Positions 50,528-63,557 of a stretch of DNA of 64,000 bases are shown piece by piece. Position 1 is the stretch's first letter; each line of letters starts with the position of its first letter. The notes under the pieces were generated by a model. The model was not told the origin of the DNA, did not search any database, and saw only the letters and a program-made list of their open reading frames with translations. Made by a program: the position numbers and the translations under genes. Source of the DNA: Rubrobacter_D sp963840835 (GTDB lineage Bacteria > Actinomycetota > Rubrobacteria > Rubrobacterales > Rubrobacteraceae); assembly GCA_963840835.1 (NCBI GenBank), contig CAWJAM010000005.1, positions 62,001 to 126,000 of the forward strand, given 5' to 3'.

Positions 50528-50858
50528 GGCCGCGCCTCTCTCTCTACACCTGGAAAAGGGGACACTACAAAATCGTGCGCCGCAGTCACAACACCGGCTA
50601 CCCCATTGGTAACCGTTAGTAACCACGACGCATTATTTTAAGCTCAGGAAGCCGTTATGTCAAGCTGTGGGCGGCCAGCAGTTCAGCACTTCAGCATTTC
50701 AGTTTCTTGTTCTGCTGACGATCTTACCGCGTGGATTTCGTCTTGCCATCTCCATCAGCGGGCCCGCAGATGCGCTCCTCTTCCGCGTATAAAGCCGGTC
50801 AGCCGCCAGCCAAATAGGCTGACAAGCTGACCGGCTGAAATGCTGACTTGCTGACCGG
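50528..50858. promoter_or_regulatory. rpsL promoter region and TCAGCA-word tracts
   Basis: 331 bp between rpsL and rpoC. A possible promoter on the minus strand is TTGTGA (50586-50591), 18-base spacer, TAGTGT (50562-50567). The repeat words CAGTTCAGCACTTCAGCATT lie at 50682-50701 and the inverted set GGCTGACAAGCTGACCGGCT ... GAAATGCTGACTTGCTGACC at 50813-50855, right behind the rpoC stop. No terminator with a U-run was seen. Confidence 0.5.
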
Positions 50859-53800
50859 CTAAGAAGCTGCTATGTCGAGCTCGTCCACGTCCTGCGTCCG
50901 GTAGCCCTCGACGGCGACGGTGAGCTGCCTGTAGCGCGGCAGGCCTGTGGCCGCCGGTATCAGCTTGCCGATGATGACGTTCTCCTTCAGGCCGGCCAGG
51001 CTGTCCACCTTGCCCTCTATTGCGGCGTCGGTGAGGACGCGGGCGGTCTCCTGGAAGGAGGCTGCGGAGAGGAAGCTGTCGGTGGCGAGCGAGGCCTTGG
51101 TTATGCCCATCAGCACCGTGTGGTAGGTGGCGGGCCGGCCTCCCTCTTCCTCGACGCGCGCGTTCTCGGCCAGGACCGTGAAGCGGTCGGCGACCTGCTC
51201 GGGGAGCAGCTTCGTGTCGCCGGTGTCGTCGACGACCACCTTGCGGAGCATCTGGCGGACGATGACCTCGATGTGCTTGTCGTGGATGTCCACGCCCTGC
51301 GCCCGGTAGACCTTCTGCACCTCGTCCACCAGGTAACGCTCGGTGGTGGTGCTCCCGCGGCCGTAGCGGAGGTCGTTCTCCAGGATCTGGTGCGGGTAGA
51401 CGGAGCCTTCCGTGATCGGGGTGTTCGCCCTGACCTCGGCGCCCTCCACGAACTCGGGCCTCAGGAGCTGGCGCTCGACCTTGTACTCGCGCACCTCGGA
51501 GTTGTCCGGGGCGGTGATGACGACCTTGATCATACGGTCGGAGTCGGCCTCCTCGAGGGAGACGATGCCGTCGATGTCGGCCAGGGTGGCCTCGGCCTTG
51601 GGGTGCCTGGCCTCGAAGAGCTCGACGACCCGCGGGAGGCCCGCCGTGATGTCCTCGCCGGCGATACCACCGGTGTGGAAGGTACGCATCGTGAGCTGGG
51701 TTCCGGGCTCGCCGATGGACTGGGCCGCGATGATGCCGACGGCCTCGCCAACGTCGACGGGACGGTAGGTCGAGAGCGCCCTGCCGTAGCAGCTCTGGCA
51801 GACGCCATGCGGGTTATCACACTTGGATGGCGTCCGCACGGGAACGAGCGTCTCGCGCGGCAGCTCCTCGCGCCAGGTGGAGAGGAGGCGCCGCGTGATG
51901 TCCGTGCCGGCCTCTGCGACGAGCTCCCCGGTCTCGGGGTTGATGAGGTCGCCGGCGAGGAAGCGGGCGGCTACGGAGTCGTTGGCGTCGCCGCGTCCGC
52001 CTTCCAGGTAGAGTGGCAGGTCAACGTAGCCCGTCGAGCCGCAGTCCTCGTCGTTCACGACGACATCCTGTGAGACGTCGACGAGGCGGCGGGTCAGGTA
52101 GCCCGAGTCGGCGGTACGCAGGGCCGTATCGGCCTGGCCCTTTCTCGCGCCGTGGGTCGAGGTGAAGTACTCAAGCACCGAGAGGCCCTCCATGAAGTTA
52201 CTCTTCACGGGCTCCTCGATGATCTCACCCTTCGTGTTCGTCATCAGGCCTCGCATGCCGGCGAGCTGGGTGAAGTTGTTGTAGTTACCGCGGGCGCCGG
52301 AGTCGGCCATCATGTAGATCGGGTTCAGGCGCCAGAGGTTGTCCTTCATGGCCTGCTCGACTTCGTTCTTGGCCTCGGTCCAGAGCGTAATTACGCGCTC
52401 GAGCCTCTCCTCGTCGGAGATGAAGCCCTGGTCCCACTGGTCTTCTATCTCGTCGACCATGGCCTGGTAGCGCTCGAGTATCTCCTCTTTCTGGTCGGGC
52501 ACGACGATGTCGTTCTTGCCGACGGAGATACCGGCCCTGGTGGCCGTATGGAACCCGACCCTCTTCAGGGTATCGAGGAGCTGGCTAACCAGCTCCGTTG
52601 GGAAACGATCGACGTACTCGGCCACGAGGGCCTTGATCTCACCCTTCTTCAACGTGTGGTTGATGTAGAGGTAGGAATCAGGGTCGTATGAGTCGCCGAG
52701 GTAGTCCCTCAAGGTCTGCTCGACGTTCTCGTTGAAGAGGACGCGCCCGAGGGTCGTCTCGATCCGCTGGCCGTTTCGGCGGGTGAGGATCTTGTCGTGG
52801 ATCTTGAGCGTCCCCTCTTTGTACGCGGCCTCGGCCTCGTCGTAGGAGGAGATGAGCGCCTTGAGCTCGGCGTCTTCGAAGCCCTCCGGCTCGTAGGTTA
52901 TGTAGTAGAGCCCGAGCACCATGTCCTGCGAGGGGACGGCGATCGGGAACCCGTTCGCCGGCAGCAGTATGTTCTGCGTCGAGAGCATGAGGACGCGGGC
53001 CTCTGCCTGCGCCTCGGGGCTCAAGGGCACGTGCACGGCCATCTGGTCGCCGTCGAAGTCCGCGTTGAACGCGGAGCAGACGAGCGGGTGGACCTGGATG
53101 GCCTTGCCCTCCACGAGCACCGGCTCGAAGGCCTGGATGCCGAGGCGGTGGAGCGTGGGCGCCCGGTTCAGGAGCACCGGATGCTCCTTGATGACGTCCT
53201 CGAGAACGTCCCACACCTCGGGACGGAGCCGCTCGACCATCTGCTTGGCGCTGCGGATGTTGGGCGCGAGCGCCCTGTCGACGAGCACCTTCATCACAAA
53301 CGGCTTGAAGAGCTCGACCGCCATAAGACGAGGCAGGCCGCACTGGTGCATCTTCAGCCCAGGGCCGACCACGATCACGGACCGCCCGGAGTAGTCCACG
53401 CGCTTGCCGAGCAGGTTCTGCCTGAAGCGGCCCTGCTTGCCCTTGAGCATGTCCGATAGGGACTTGAGGGCGCGGTTGCCCGCTCCTGTAACCGCCCTTC
53501 CCCTACGGCCGTTGTCGAAGAGGGCGTCGACGGCCTCCTGGAGCATCCGCTTCTCGTTGTTCACGATCACGTCGGGGGCCCCGAGGTCGAGCAGACGCCT
53601 GAGACGATTATTCCTGTTTATGACCCTGCGGTAGAGGTCGTTGAGGTCCGAGGTGGCGAAGCGGCCACCGTCGAGCTGGACCATCGGGCGCAGGTCCGGC
53701 GGCAGGACGGGGATGGCCTCCATGACCATCCACTCGGGGCCGTTGCCGCTCACGCGGAACGCGTCAACTACCTTGAGGCGCTTTATGGCCTTCTGGCGCT

Positions 53801-54743
53801 TCTGCCCCTTGGAGGAGGCGACGGTGTCCCTGAGGTCCTTGGCCTCATCATCGAGGTCCACCTGGCTTATGAGGTCCCTTACCGCCTCGGCTCCCATGCC
53901 GCCCCGAAAGTACACGCCGTAGCCATACTCGTCGCCGAAACGGTCCTTCATCTCGCGGAAGAGCTCCTCGTCGTCCACGATCTGACGCGGTTCCAGCGTC
54001 TGGAACTCCTCCCAGGCGCGCCTGACGAGCCCTACCTGCTCGGTCACGGAGCGTCCGATGTCAGCGATGGACTCCTCGGCTTCCTTGTGGACCTTCGCTA
54101 TGGCCGAGTCACGGTCCTCCTCGGGGATGTCCGCGTACTCCTCGGTCAGCTCGTCAGGGGAGCTCTCGCCCTTGATGACGCTCTCGCGCTTGGTCCTGAG
54201 GGCCTGGATCTGGTCTATTTCCTCGTCCCTGTCGAGCTCGAGCTGCCTGATCTCATCCTCGACCCTGCCACGCAGCAGATCTATGTCGTTGGCCCGCTCC
54301 TCGCGGTCGACCCACGTGACGATGGAGCTGGCGAAGTAAAGCACCCGGTCGAGCTCCTTGGGGCTTATGTCCAGCAGGTAGCCCATCCGGCTCGGCACGC
54401 CCTTGACGAACCACACGTGCGCCACCGGAGCGGCGAGCTCGATGTGGCCCATCCTGTCGCGGCGCACGCGGGCGCGGGTCACTTCGACCCCGCAGCGCTC
54501 GCAGATGATGCCCTTGAAGCGAATCCTCTTGTACTTGCCGCAGTAGCACTCCCAGTCCTTCGAAGGACCGAAGATGCGCTCGTCGAAGAGGCCGTCCTTC
54601 TCGGGACGTAGGGTTCTATAGTTGATGGTCTCCGGCTTCGTAACCTCGCCGCGGGACCACTCCCTGATCTCCTCGGCGGAGGCCAGGCCGATGGAGATCT
54701 TCTCCAGCTTGTTGATGTCTATGTCGCGCTCTAGTCCCTGCAC
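50859..54743 (-). CDS. rpoC: RNA polymerase beta-prime subunit
   Basis: 1294 residues. N-terminal zinc ribbon CYCGKYKRIRFKGIICERCG, lid/rudder region FRQNLLGKRVDYSGRSVIVV, catalytic NADFDGDQMAVHVPLS (three Mg-binding Asp) near residue 560, second zinc site with CDNPHGVCQSCYGRAL, and trigger-helix ARGNYNNFTQLAGMRGLM. No large lineage insert beyond that expected for an actinobacterial-size protein. It starts 3 bases after rpoB. Confidence 0.98.
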   Translation of the reverse strand: MQGLERDIDINKLEKISIGLASAEEIREWSRGEVTKPETINYRTLRPEKDGLFDERIFGPSKDWECYCGKYKRIRFKGIICERCGVEVTRARVRRDRMGHIELAAPVAHVWFVKGVPSRMGYLLDISPKELDRVLYFASSIVTWVDREERANDIDLLRGRVEDEIRQLELDRDEEIDQIQALRTKRESVIKGESSPDELTEEYADIPEEDRDSAIAKVHKEAEESIADIGRSVTEQVGLVRRAWEEFQTLEPRQIVDDEELFREMKDRFGDEYGYGVYFRGGMGAEAVRDLISQVDLDDEAKDLRDTVASSKGQKRQKAIKRLKVVDAFRVSGNGPEWMVMEAIPVLPPDLRPMVQLDGGRFATSDLNDLYRRVINRNNRLRRLLDLGAPDVIVNNEKRMLQEAVDALFDNGRRGRAVTGAGNRALKSLSDMLKGKQGRFRQNLLGKRVDYSGRSVIVVGPGLKMHQCGLPRLMAVELFKPFVMKVLVDRALAPNIRSAKQMVERLRPEVWDVLEDVIKEHPVLLNRAPTLHRLGIQAFEPVLVEGKAIQVHPLVCSAFNADFDGDQMAVHVPLSPEAQAEARVLMLSTQNILLPANGFPIAVPSQDMVLGLYYITYEPEGFEDAELKALISSYDEAEAAYKEGTLKIHDKILTRRNGQRIETTLGRVLFNENVEQTLRDYLGDSYDPDSYLYINHTLKKGEIKALVAEYVDRFPTELVSQLLDTLKRVGFHTATRAGISVGKNDIVVPDQKEEILERYQAMVDEIEDQWDQGFISDEERLERVITLWTEAKNEVEQAMKDNLWRLNPIYMMADSGARGNYNNFTQLAGMRGLMTNTKGEIIEEPVKSNFMEGLSVLEYFTSTHGARKGQADTALRTADSGYLTRRLVDVSQDVVVNDEDCGSTGYVDLPLYLEGGRGDANDSVAARFLAGDLINPETGELVAEAGTDITRRLLSTWREELPRETLVPVRTPSKCDNPHGVCQSCYGRALSTYRPVDVGEAVGIIAAQSIGEPGTQLTMRTFHTGGIAGEDITAGLPRVVELFEARHPKAEATLADIDGIVSLEEADSDRMIKVVITAPDNSEVREYKVERQLLRPEFVEGAEVRANTPITEGSVYPHQILENDLRYGRGSTTTERYLVDEVQKVYRAQGVDIHDKHIEVIVRQMLRKVVVDDTGDTKLLPEQVADRFTVLAENARVEEEGGRPATYHTVLMGITKASLATDSFLSAASFQETARVLTDAAIEGKVDSLAGLKENVIIGKLIPAATGLPRYRQLTVAVEGYRTQDVDELDIAAS

Positions 54744-54746
54744 GCT

Positions 54747-58130
<3,384 letters not shown>

Positions 58131-58183
58131 GTTAGCTCTCCTCCGCATGATTCGTTAAGAGATGGGCAAACACGCAAACGGTT

Positions 58184-58212
58184 ATCTTACCCCTGCAACC
58201 AGGGCAAGTCAA
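58184..58212 (-). promoter_or_regulatory. rpoBC promoter
   Basis: Minus strand TTGACT (58207-58212), spacer of exactly 17 bases, TAAGAT (58184-58189): a near-consensus housekeeping promoter. Start of transcription expected near 58177, about 45 bases before the TTG start of rpoB. This makes rpoBC partly independent of rplJL. Confidence 0.85.
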
Positions 58213-58304
58213 GGAATATCTCGAAGAAATATGTCACCGGAAAGGAACCGGCCCGAGAAGTGTAGCACAGCTCTTCGTAGCATGCCACGAACGGCGCTTG
58301 CCGT

Positions 58305-58457
58305 GAGGCATCAGGCTACAGGCATCAGGTAACGACCTGATGCGTCGCGAACCCTGGCGCAACCACGTTTCAGACCTATAGAAAGCGGCGCTCCCGCGAG
58401 GGAGCGCCGCCTCTGCAAGCTTCTACCTGAAACCTGCAGCCTGTAGCCTGATGCCTC
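58305..58457. repeat. Long inverted repeat of CAGG words around the rplL terminator
   Basis: GAGGCATCAGGCTACAGGC (58305-58323) is the exact complement of 58439-58457, a 19-bp pairing across 115 bases. It encloses further CAGG words and the GC-rich hairpin at 58385-58410. Same word family as 6369-6400, 7788-7932 and 24049-24063. Confidence 0.8.
58376..58410 (-). terminator. Terminator after rplL
   Basis: A perfect 11-bp stem (58385-58395 with 58400-58410) and a 4-base loop, followed on the minus strand by TTTCTATAGG. This is a strong intrinsic-type terminator about 50 bases past the rplL stop. It would cap rplJL or attenuate into rpoB. Confidence 0.8.
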
Positions 58458-58461
58458 TAAG

Positions 58462-58842
58462 CTACTTCAGTTCCACAGCGGCGCCGGCCTCTTCGAGCTG
58501 CGCCTTCAGGGCGTCGGCGTCCTCGCGGCTCAGGGCCTCCTTGACGGGGTTCGGGGCCTCGTCGACGAGGGCCTTCGCCTCCTTCAGGCCGAGGCCGGTT
58601 GCGGCGCGAACTACCTTGATGACCTGGATCTTCTTCTCGCCGGGACCCTGGAGCATGACGTCGAACTCGGTCTGCTCCTCCTCGGCCTCAGCCGCGCCGT
58701 CGGCGGCAGCGACCGCCGGACCCGCAGCGACCGCTGTGGCCGAGACGCCGAAGCGCTCTTCGAGGGCGCTCACCAGCTCCGAGAGCTCGAGAACCGTCAT
58801 GTTCTCTATGGTTTCCATCAACTCTTCTTTGTTTACAGCCAT
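58462..58842 (-). CDS. rplL: 50S ribosomal protein L7/L12
   Basis: 126 residues. N-terminal dimer helix MAVNKEELMETIENMTVLEL, an Ala-rich hinge about residues 38-55, then GPGEKKIQVIKVVRAATGLG LKEAKALVDEAPNPVKEALS. Stalk protein that recruits translation GTPases. Follows rplJ by 26 bases. Confidence 0.97.
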   Translation of the reverse strand: MAVNKEELMETIENMTVLELSELVSALEERFGVSATAVAAGPAVAAADGAAEAEEEQTEFDVMLQGPGEKKIQVIKVVRAATGLGLKEAKALVDEAPNPVKEALSREDADALKAQLEEAGAAVELK

Positions 58843-58868
58843 GTTTCTTCCTTCCTGTCTCTACTTGA

Positions 58869-59396
58869 CTACGACTGTTCGGCGCTCTGCTTCTGCTCGG
58901 CGATCTGGCCGAGCGCCACGACCAGACCCTGGACGGTGTTGTTAAGCACGGTTACGAGGCCAGTGAGCGGCGAAGATATGCCCCCGACGATCTGGGCGAG
59001 GAGCTGATCCCGGCCCGGCAGCTTGCTCAGGGCCACGACCTCGGCCTCGTCGAGTACGCGGCCACCTTCGAGAAGACCACCTTTCAGGGCGAAGGTCTCG
59101 ACCTGGTCGGCGAACTCGGCCATCAGCTTCGCGCTGGCCACGGGGTCCTCGGAAAATGCGAGGGCAGTCGGGCCGACGAGGAACTCGGTGAGACCCTCGA
59201 CCCCGGCCTCGTCCGCGGCCCGCCTGGCGAGCGTGTTTTTCGCGACGACGAACTCGACGCCCGACTCGCGGCTGCGCCGCCTCAGGTCGGTGCTTCTGGC
59301 GACATCCATCCCCTGGTAGTCCACGAGCACCGCCGAGCCTGCCCGCAACTTCTGGGTAAGGCTCTCGATCACCCGCACTTTCTCTTCCCTGTTCAC
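58869..59396 (-). CDS. rplJ: 50S ribosomal protein L10
   Basis: 175 residues from GTG 59396 (GGAGGAG upstream). MNREEKVRVIESLTQKLRAG, YQGMDVARSTDLRRRSRESG, VEFVVAKNTLARRAADEAGV. C-terminal helices carry L12 dimers. Likely autoregulated through the leader upstream. Confidence 0.96.
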   Translation of the reverse strand: MNREEKVRVIESLTQKLRAGSAVLVDYQGMDVARSTDLRRRSRESGVEFVVAKNTLARRAADEAGVEGLTEFLVGPTALAFSEDPVASAKLMAEFADQVETFALKGGLLEGGRVLDEAEVVALSKLPGRDQLLAQIVGGISSPLTGLVTVLNNTVQGLVVALGQIAEQKQSAEQS

Positions 59397-59399
59397 TCC

Positions 59400-59560
59400 A
59401 ACTCCTCCGCAAATAGAAAGCCCCGAGGCCGCAGAGGCACCCGGGGCTTGGTGATCCCAGAGAAGCTTTCCGCAACCTCGGCCGGATGATTAAGCCCGCG
59501 GCGAACGCCGTGGACCCCGGCTGTCTTCGGCTTGCTCTTGACTACAGTGTTCTACAAACT
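59400..59560 (-). promoter_or_regulatory. Ribosomal protein L10 leader
   Basis: On the minus strand the segment AAGCCGAAGACAGCCGGGG ... CCGCGGGCTTAATCATCCGG CCGAGGTTGCGG has the alternating pairing and AATC bulge of the L10 leader found ahead of rplJL in many Gram-positive and actinobacterial genomes. L10(L12)4 binding would favour the terminator just downstream. Confidence 0.8.
59411..59449 (-). terminator. Attenuator terminator in the L10 leader
   Basis: AAGCCCCG pairs with CGGGGCTT (8 bp plus GG/CC), followed by TTTCTATTT, 15 bases before the rplJ start. Fits a regulated intrinsic terminator. Confidence 0.75.
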
Positions 59561-59580
59561 TCTAAAGTTCGCGCGTGATA

Positions 59581-60270
59581 TTAATCCTTCTCTACCGCGG
59601 GGTCAACCTTGACCGAAGGTCCCATCGTCGTGCTGAGCGCCACGGACTTGAAGTAGCGGCCCTTGACTGGGGCGGGACGAGCCCGCTGCAGCTCCTCGCG
59701 CAGGGCGAAGTAGTTCTCGACCAGGCTATCGAGATCGAAGGACTTCTTGCCTATAACGCCGTGGATTATGCCGTAGCGGTCGACGCGGTACTCGATCTTG
59801 CCGCGTTTGATCTCCTCGACGGCCTTGCCCACCTCTTGCGTGACGGTGCCGCTCTTCGGGTTCGGCATGAGCCCGCGCGGACCGAGAACGGGACCGAGCT
59901 GGCCAACGGACCTCATCTGGTCCGGGGTGGCCACGGCCACGTCGAAGTCCATGAAGCCATCGTTCTTGATGCGGGAAGCGAGGTCGTCCGAACCGACGAC
60001 GTCGGCGCCAGCCTCCTCCGCCTCCCTCGCCTTATCGCCTTCGGCGAAGACCGCCACCCTCCTCGTCTTGCCCGTGCCGTTCGGCAGCATGAGCGTGCCT
60101 CGCACCATCTGGTCGGCGCGCCTCGGGTCCACGTTCAGGTGGATGTGGGCCTCGACGCTCTCGTCGAACTTCGCGCCGTCCAGGCTCTGCAGCAACTCCA
60201 GCGCCTCGCGCGGCGCGTAGCGCTCTTCCGGATCTATCCTCGACTTCTGTTCAAGCAGCTTTCTACCCAT
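59581..60270 (-). CDS. rplA: 50S ribosomal protein L1
   Basis: 229 residues. RKLLEQKSRIDPEERYAPRE, LPNGTGKTRRVAVFAEGDKA, GPRGLMPNPKSGTVTQEVGK. L1-stalk protein moving E-site tRNA. Overlaps rplK by 8 bases. Confidence 0.97.
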   Translation of the reverse strand: MGRKLLEQKSRIDPEERYAPREALELLQSLDGAKFDESVEAHIHLNVDPRRADQMVRGTLMLPNGTGKTRRVAVFAEGDKAREAEEAGADVVGSDDLASRIKNDGFMDFDVAVATPDQMRSVGQLGPVLGPRGLMPNPKSGTVTQEVGKAVEEIKRGKIEYRVDRYGIIHGVIGKKSFDLDSLVENYFALREELQRARPAPVKGRYFKSVALSTTMGPSVKVDPAVEKD

Positions 60271-60700
60271 TGACAGTTATCCCCATGCTCCTTGCCGTGC
60301 CCTCGACGATCTTTGATGCGCCATCGATGTCGGCGGCGTTGAGGTCGGGCATCTTCGTGCGTGCTATCTCCTCGACCTGGGCCCGGCTCACCGTACCAAC
60401 CTTCATGCGGTTCGGCTCGCCGCTGCCCTTGTCGAGCCCGGCGGCCTGCTTGAGCAGGAACGCCGCGGGCGGCGTCTTGGTTATAAACGTGAAAGAGCGG
60501 TCCTCGTAGACCGTGATCTCCACGGGGACGACCTGCCCCAGCTGGTCGCGCGTGGCGTCGTTGAACTGCCGCACGAACTCCCCGATGTTCACCTGGGCCT
60601 GGCCAAGGGCCGGCCCTACGGGCGGCGCGGGGTTCGCCTGCCCGCCCGTGATCTGCAACTTCAGCTTGCGCGCTACGCGGCGCCCGCGTCCTCTACCCAT
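60263..60700 (-). CDS. rplK: 50S ribosomal protein L11
   Basis: 145 residues. KLQITGGQANPAPPVGPALG, the Pro-rich thiostrepton-linked region, ending MPDLNAADIDGASKIVEGTA RSMGITV. About ten basic residues precede the usual start. GTPase-centre protein. Confidence 0.97.
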   Translation of the reverse strand: MGRGRGRRVARKLKLQITGGQANPAPPVGPALGQAQVNIGEFVRQFNDATRDQLGQVVPVEITVYEDRSFTFITKTPPAAFLLKQAAGLDKGSGEPNRMKVGTVSRAQVEEIARTKMPDLNAADIDGASKIVEGTARSMGITVNG

Positions 60701-60712
60701 ATAATCCTCTCT

Positions 60713-61243
60713 TTAGAGCTTCGCTACCTGATTGAAGGAGAGCTCAACCGGCGTCTCGCGCCCGAAGATGGAGACGAGCACCTTCAACCTCGACTGGTCC
60801 ACGTTGATGTCCGAGATGGAGCCGGTGAAATCAGAGAGCGGACCACCTATAACCTTGACCGTCTCCCCGATCTGGTAGTCCACCGTGGTCTTGACCTTCT
60901 CGCGCGTCTCGACCTCGCCCGGATGCAGGAGCCTCTCGACCTCGGCGCGGCTGAGCGCGAGCGGCGTGTCCCCGGCACCGACGATCTGGGTGACCCCTGG
61001 CGTCTGCCTGACGAGCTGCCAGGTCGTATCGTTCATGTCCATATTGACCAGAACGTAGCCGGGGAACTGGCGCTGTATGGTTGGGACCTTTTTTCCGTCC
61101 TTGATCTCGATGACGCTCTCGGTCGGGATGCGTATCTCACCGAAGCTTCGGTCCAGGCCCATAGAATCGATCCTGCGCTCCAGGGTCGTGCGGACCTTGT
61201 TCTCGTGCCCAGAGTATGTGTTTACGACGTACCACTTCTTCAA
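60713..61243 (-). CDS. nusG: Transcription antitermination factor NusG
   Basis: 176 residues. KKWYVVNTYSGHENKVRTTL at the start, RQFPGYVLVNMDMNDTTWQL, KOW domain GETVKVIGGPLSDFTGSISD. Couples RNA polymerase to the ribosome through S10. Confidence 0.97.
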   Translation of the reverse strand: MKKWYVVNTYSGHENKVRTTLERRIDSMGLDRSFGEIRIPTESVIEIKDGKKVPTIQRQFPGYVLVNMDMNDTTWQLVRQTPGVTQIVGAGDTPLALSRAEVERLLHPGEVETREKVKTTVDYQIGETVKVIGGPLSDFTGSISDINVDQSRLKVLVSIFGRETPVELSFNQVAKL

Positions 61244-61283
61244 AACGTAACGCTCCTAATGCCTACAAGAACTCTAAGAAGTA

Positions 61284-61544
61284 CTATAAGAAGATCAAAC
61301 GCACCAGGCTCTGGAACACGAAATCCACGGCTGCGACGTAGATCGCCAGGACGATGACGATGATGAGCACCACGGCCGTGCTCTGCCTGAGCTGGTCGCG
61401 GTCGGGCCAACTGACCCGCCTTAGCTCGCCCCGCACGTCCTTGGTAAAACGCCTCGGACCGGCAAGCACGCCCCCACCCTTCTTCTGCTGCTGTGTCTTC
61501 TTGTTGGACCCCTTCGTCGTCGAGGGCCCGCGCTTGTTACCCAT
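61284..61544 (-). CDS. secE: Preprotein translocase subunit SecE
   Basis: 86 residues. Lys/Gln-rich N-terminus, amphipathic FTKDVRGELRRVSWPDRDQL with the family RVxWP motif, then a single membrane helix VVLIIVIVLAIYVAAVDFVF. Stabilises SecY. Confidence 0.96.
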   Translation of the reverse strand: MGNKRGPSTTKGSNKKTQQQKKGGGVLAGPRRFTKDVRGELRRVSWPDRDQLRQSTAVVLIIVIVLAIYVAAVDFVFQSLVRLIFL

Positions 61545-61574
61545 TGTGTCCTCGCATGGCTTTGCCTCTCAGAG

Positions 61575-61647
61575 CAGGGCAGGAGGGACTCGAACCCACG
61601 ACCTGCGGTTTTGGAGACCGCTGCTCTTCCAACTGAGCTACTGCCCT
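61575..61647 (-). tRNA. tRNA-Trp (CCA)
   Basis: 73 nt with intact acceptor AGGGCAG/CTGCCCT, D arm, T arm TTCGAGT and anticodon loop CTCCAAA. Sits between rpmG and secE, a position seen in many bacteria. Confidence 0.97.
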
Positions 61648-61660
61648 CTGTCTGCCGGTC

Positions 61661-61810
61661 TTACCGGGTCTCCCGGTGCGCCGTATGATGGCGGCACCAC
61701 GGGCAATACTTCTGTAGCTGGATGCGATCCGGGGTGTTCCGCCGGTTCTTCCTGCTGTGGTAGTTCCGACGCTTGCACTCGTCGCATGCCAGCGTAACCA
61801 ATTGTCGCAC
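61661..61810 (-). CDS. rpmG: 50S ribosomal protein L33 (zinc form)
   Basis: 49 residues from GTG 61810 with GGAGG 6 bases upstream: MRQLVTLACDECKRRNYHSR, KNRRNTPDRIQLQKYCPWCR HHTAHRETR. Two Cys pairs (C-plus form). Normal rpmG-secE-nusG order apart from the intervening tRNA-Trp. Confidence 0.96.
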   Translation of the reverse strand: MRQLVTLACDECKRRNYHSRKNRRNTPDRIQLQKYCPWCRHHTAHRETR

Positions 61811-61829
61811 AACTTACCTCCGAATCACA

Positions 61830-61851
61830 GGGGCGGCAACATTGCCGCCCC
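61830..61851. terminator. Hairpin between tuf copy 2 and rpmG
   Basis: A perfect 10-bp stem GGGGCGGCAA/TTGCCGCCCC with a 2-base loop, 17 bases after the tuf stop. No U-run; may terminate or attenuate between tuf and rpmG. Confidence 0.55.
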
Positions 61852-61867
61852 CAACACCATCGGTGCC

Positions 61868-63070
<1,203 letters not shown>

Positions 63071-63118
63071 CGATGTTCCTTTCTCGTTCCTATATCCGTA
63101 TCAAGAGACAAAAGAGAG

Positions 63119-63192
63119 TAGCGGTGGCAGGACTCGAACCTGCGACACGCGGATTATGATTCCGCTGCTCTAACCGACTGAGCTACACCGCC
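63119..63192 (-). tRNA. tRNA-Met (CAT)
   Basis: 74 nt. Anticodon loop ATCATAA in stem GCGGA/TCCGC; T loop TTCGAGT. The acceptor starts G-U. It lacks the initiator hallmarks (C1-A72 mismatch and three G-C pairs in the anticodon stem), so it is an elongator, or an Ile tRNA read through lysidine. Confidence 0.9.
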
Positions 63193-63229
63193 ACGCCTAT
63201 GTCGTAGACCGAGTATACCCCGGTCCCAG

Positions 63230-63302
63230 AGCCCCCGAGCGGACTTGAACCGCTGACCCCCTCCTTACCATGGAGGTGCTCTACCGGCTGAGCTACAGGG
63301 GC
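63230..63302 (-). tRNA. tRNA-Thr (GGT)
   Basis: 73 nt with acceptor GCCCCTG/CGGGGGC, anticodon stem CCTCC/GGAGG and loop ATGGTAA. Complete cloverleaf. Confidence 0.96.
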
Positions 63303-63314
63303 GTATTCTGTTCA

Positions 63315-63396
63315 TGGGGGCGGGAGGATTCGAACCTCCGTAGGCGAAGCCGGCAGATTTACAGTCTGCTCCCTTTGGCCGCTCGGGCACACCCCC
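63315..63396 (-). tRNA. tRNA-Tyr (GTA)
   Basis: 82 nt with a long variable arm, acceptor GGGGGTG/CGCCCCC and anticodon loop CTGTAAA. Class II architecture fits Tyr. Confidence 0.95.
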
Positions 63397-63485
63397 GGCC
63401 ACGCTTCCACAGCACTCTGTGGAGCGCCCGAATATGGTAGCAAACACCACCGACTTTTCAACAGAGTAAACGAGCCTCGGATGAG

Positions 63486-63557
63486 AGCCCGGGAAGGGAT
63501 TCGAACCCCCGACCGGCCGCTTACAAGGCGGCTGCTCTACCTCTGAGCTACCCGGGC
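63486..63557 (-). tRNA. tRNA-Thr (TGT)
   Basis: 72 nt with acceptor GCCCGGG/CCCGGGC, anticodon stem GCCGC/GCGGC and loop CTTGTAA. First tRNA of the tuf cluster. Confidence 0.95.

Noticed and set aside
61537..61812. 91-residue minus-strand frame over rpmG and tRNA-Trp
   Set aside because: It runs through a tRNA gene and is out of frame with the clear L33 gene at 61661-61810.
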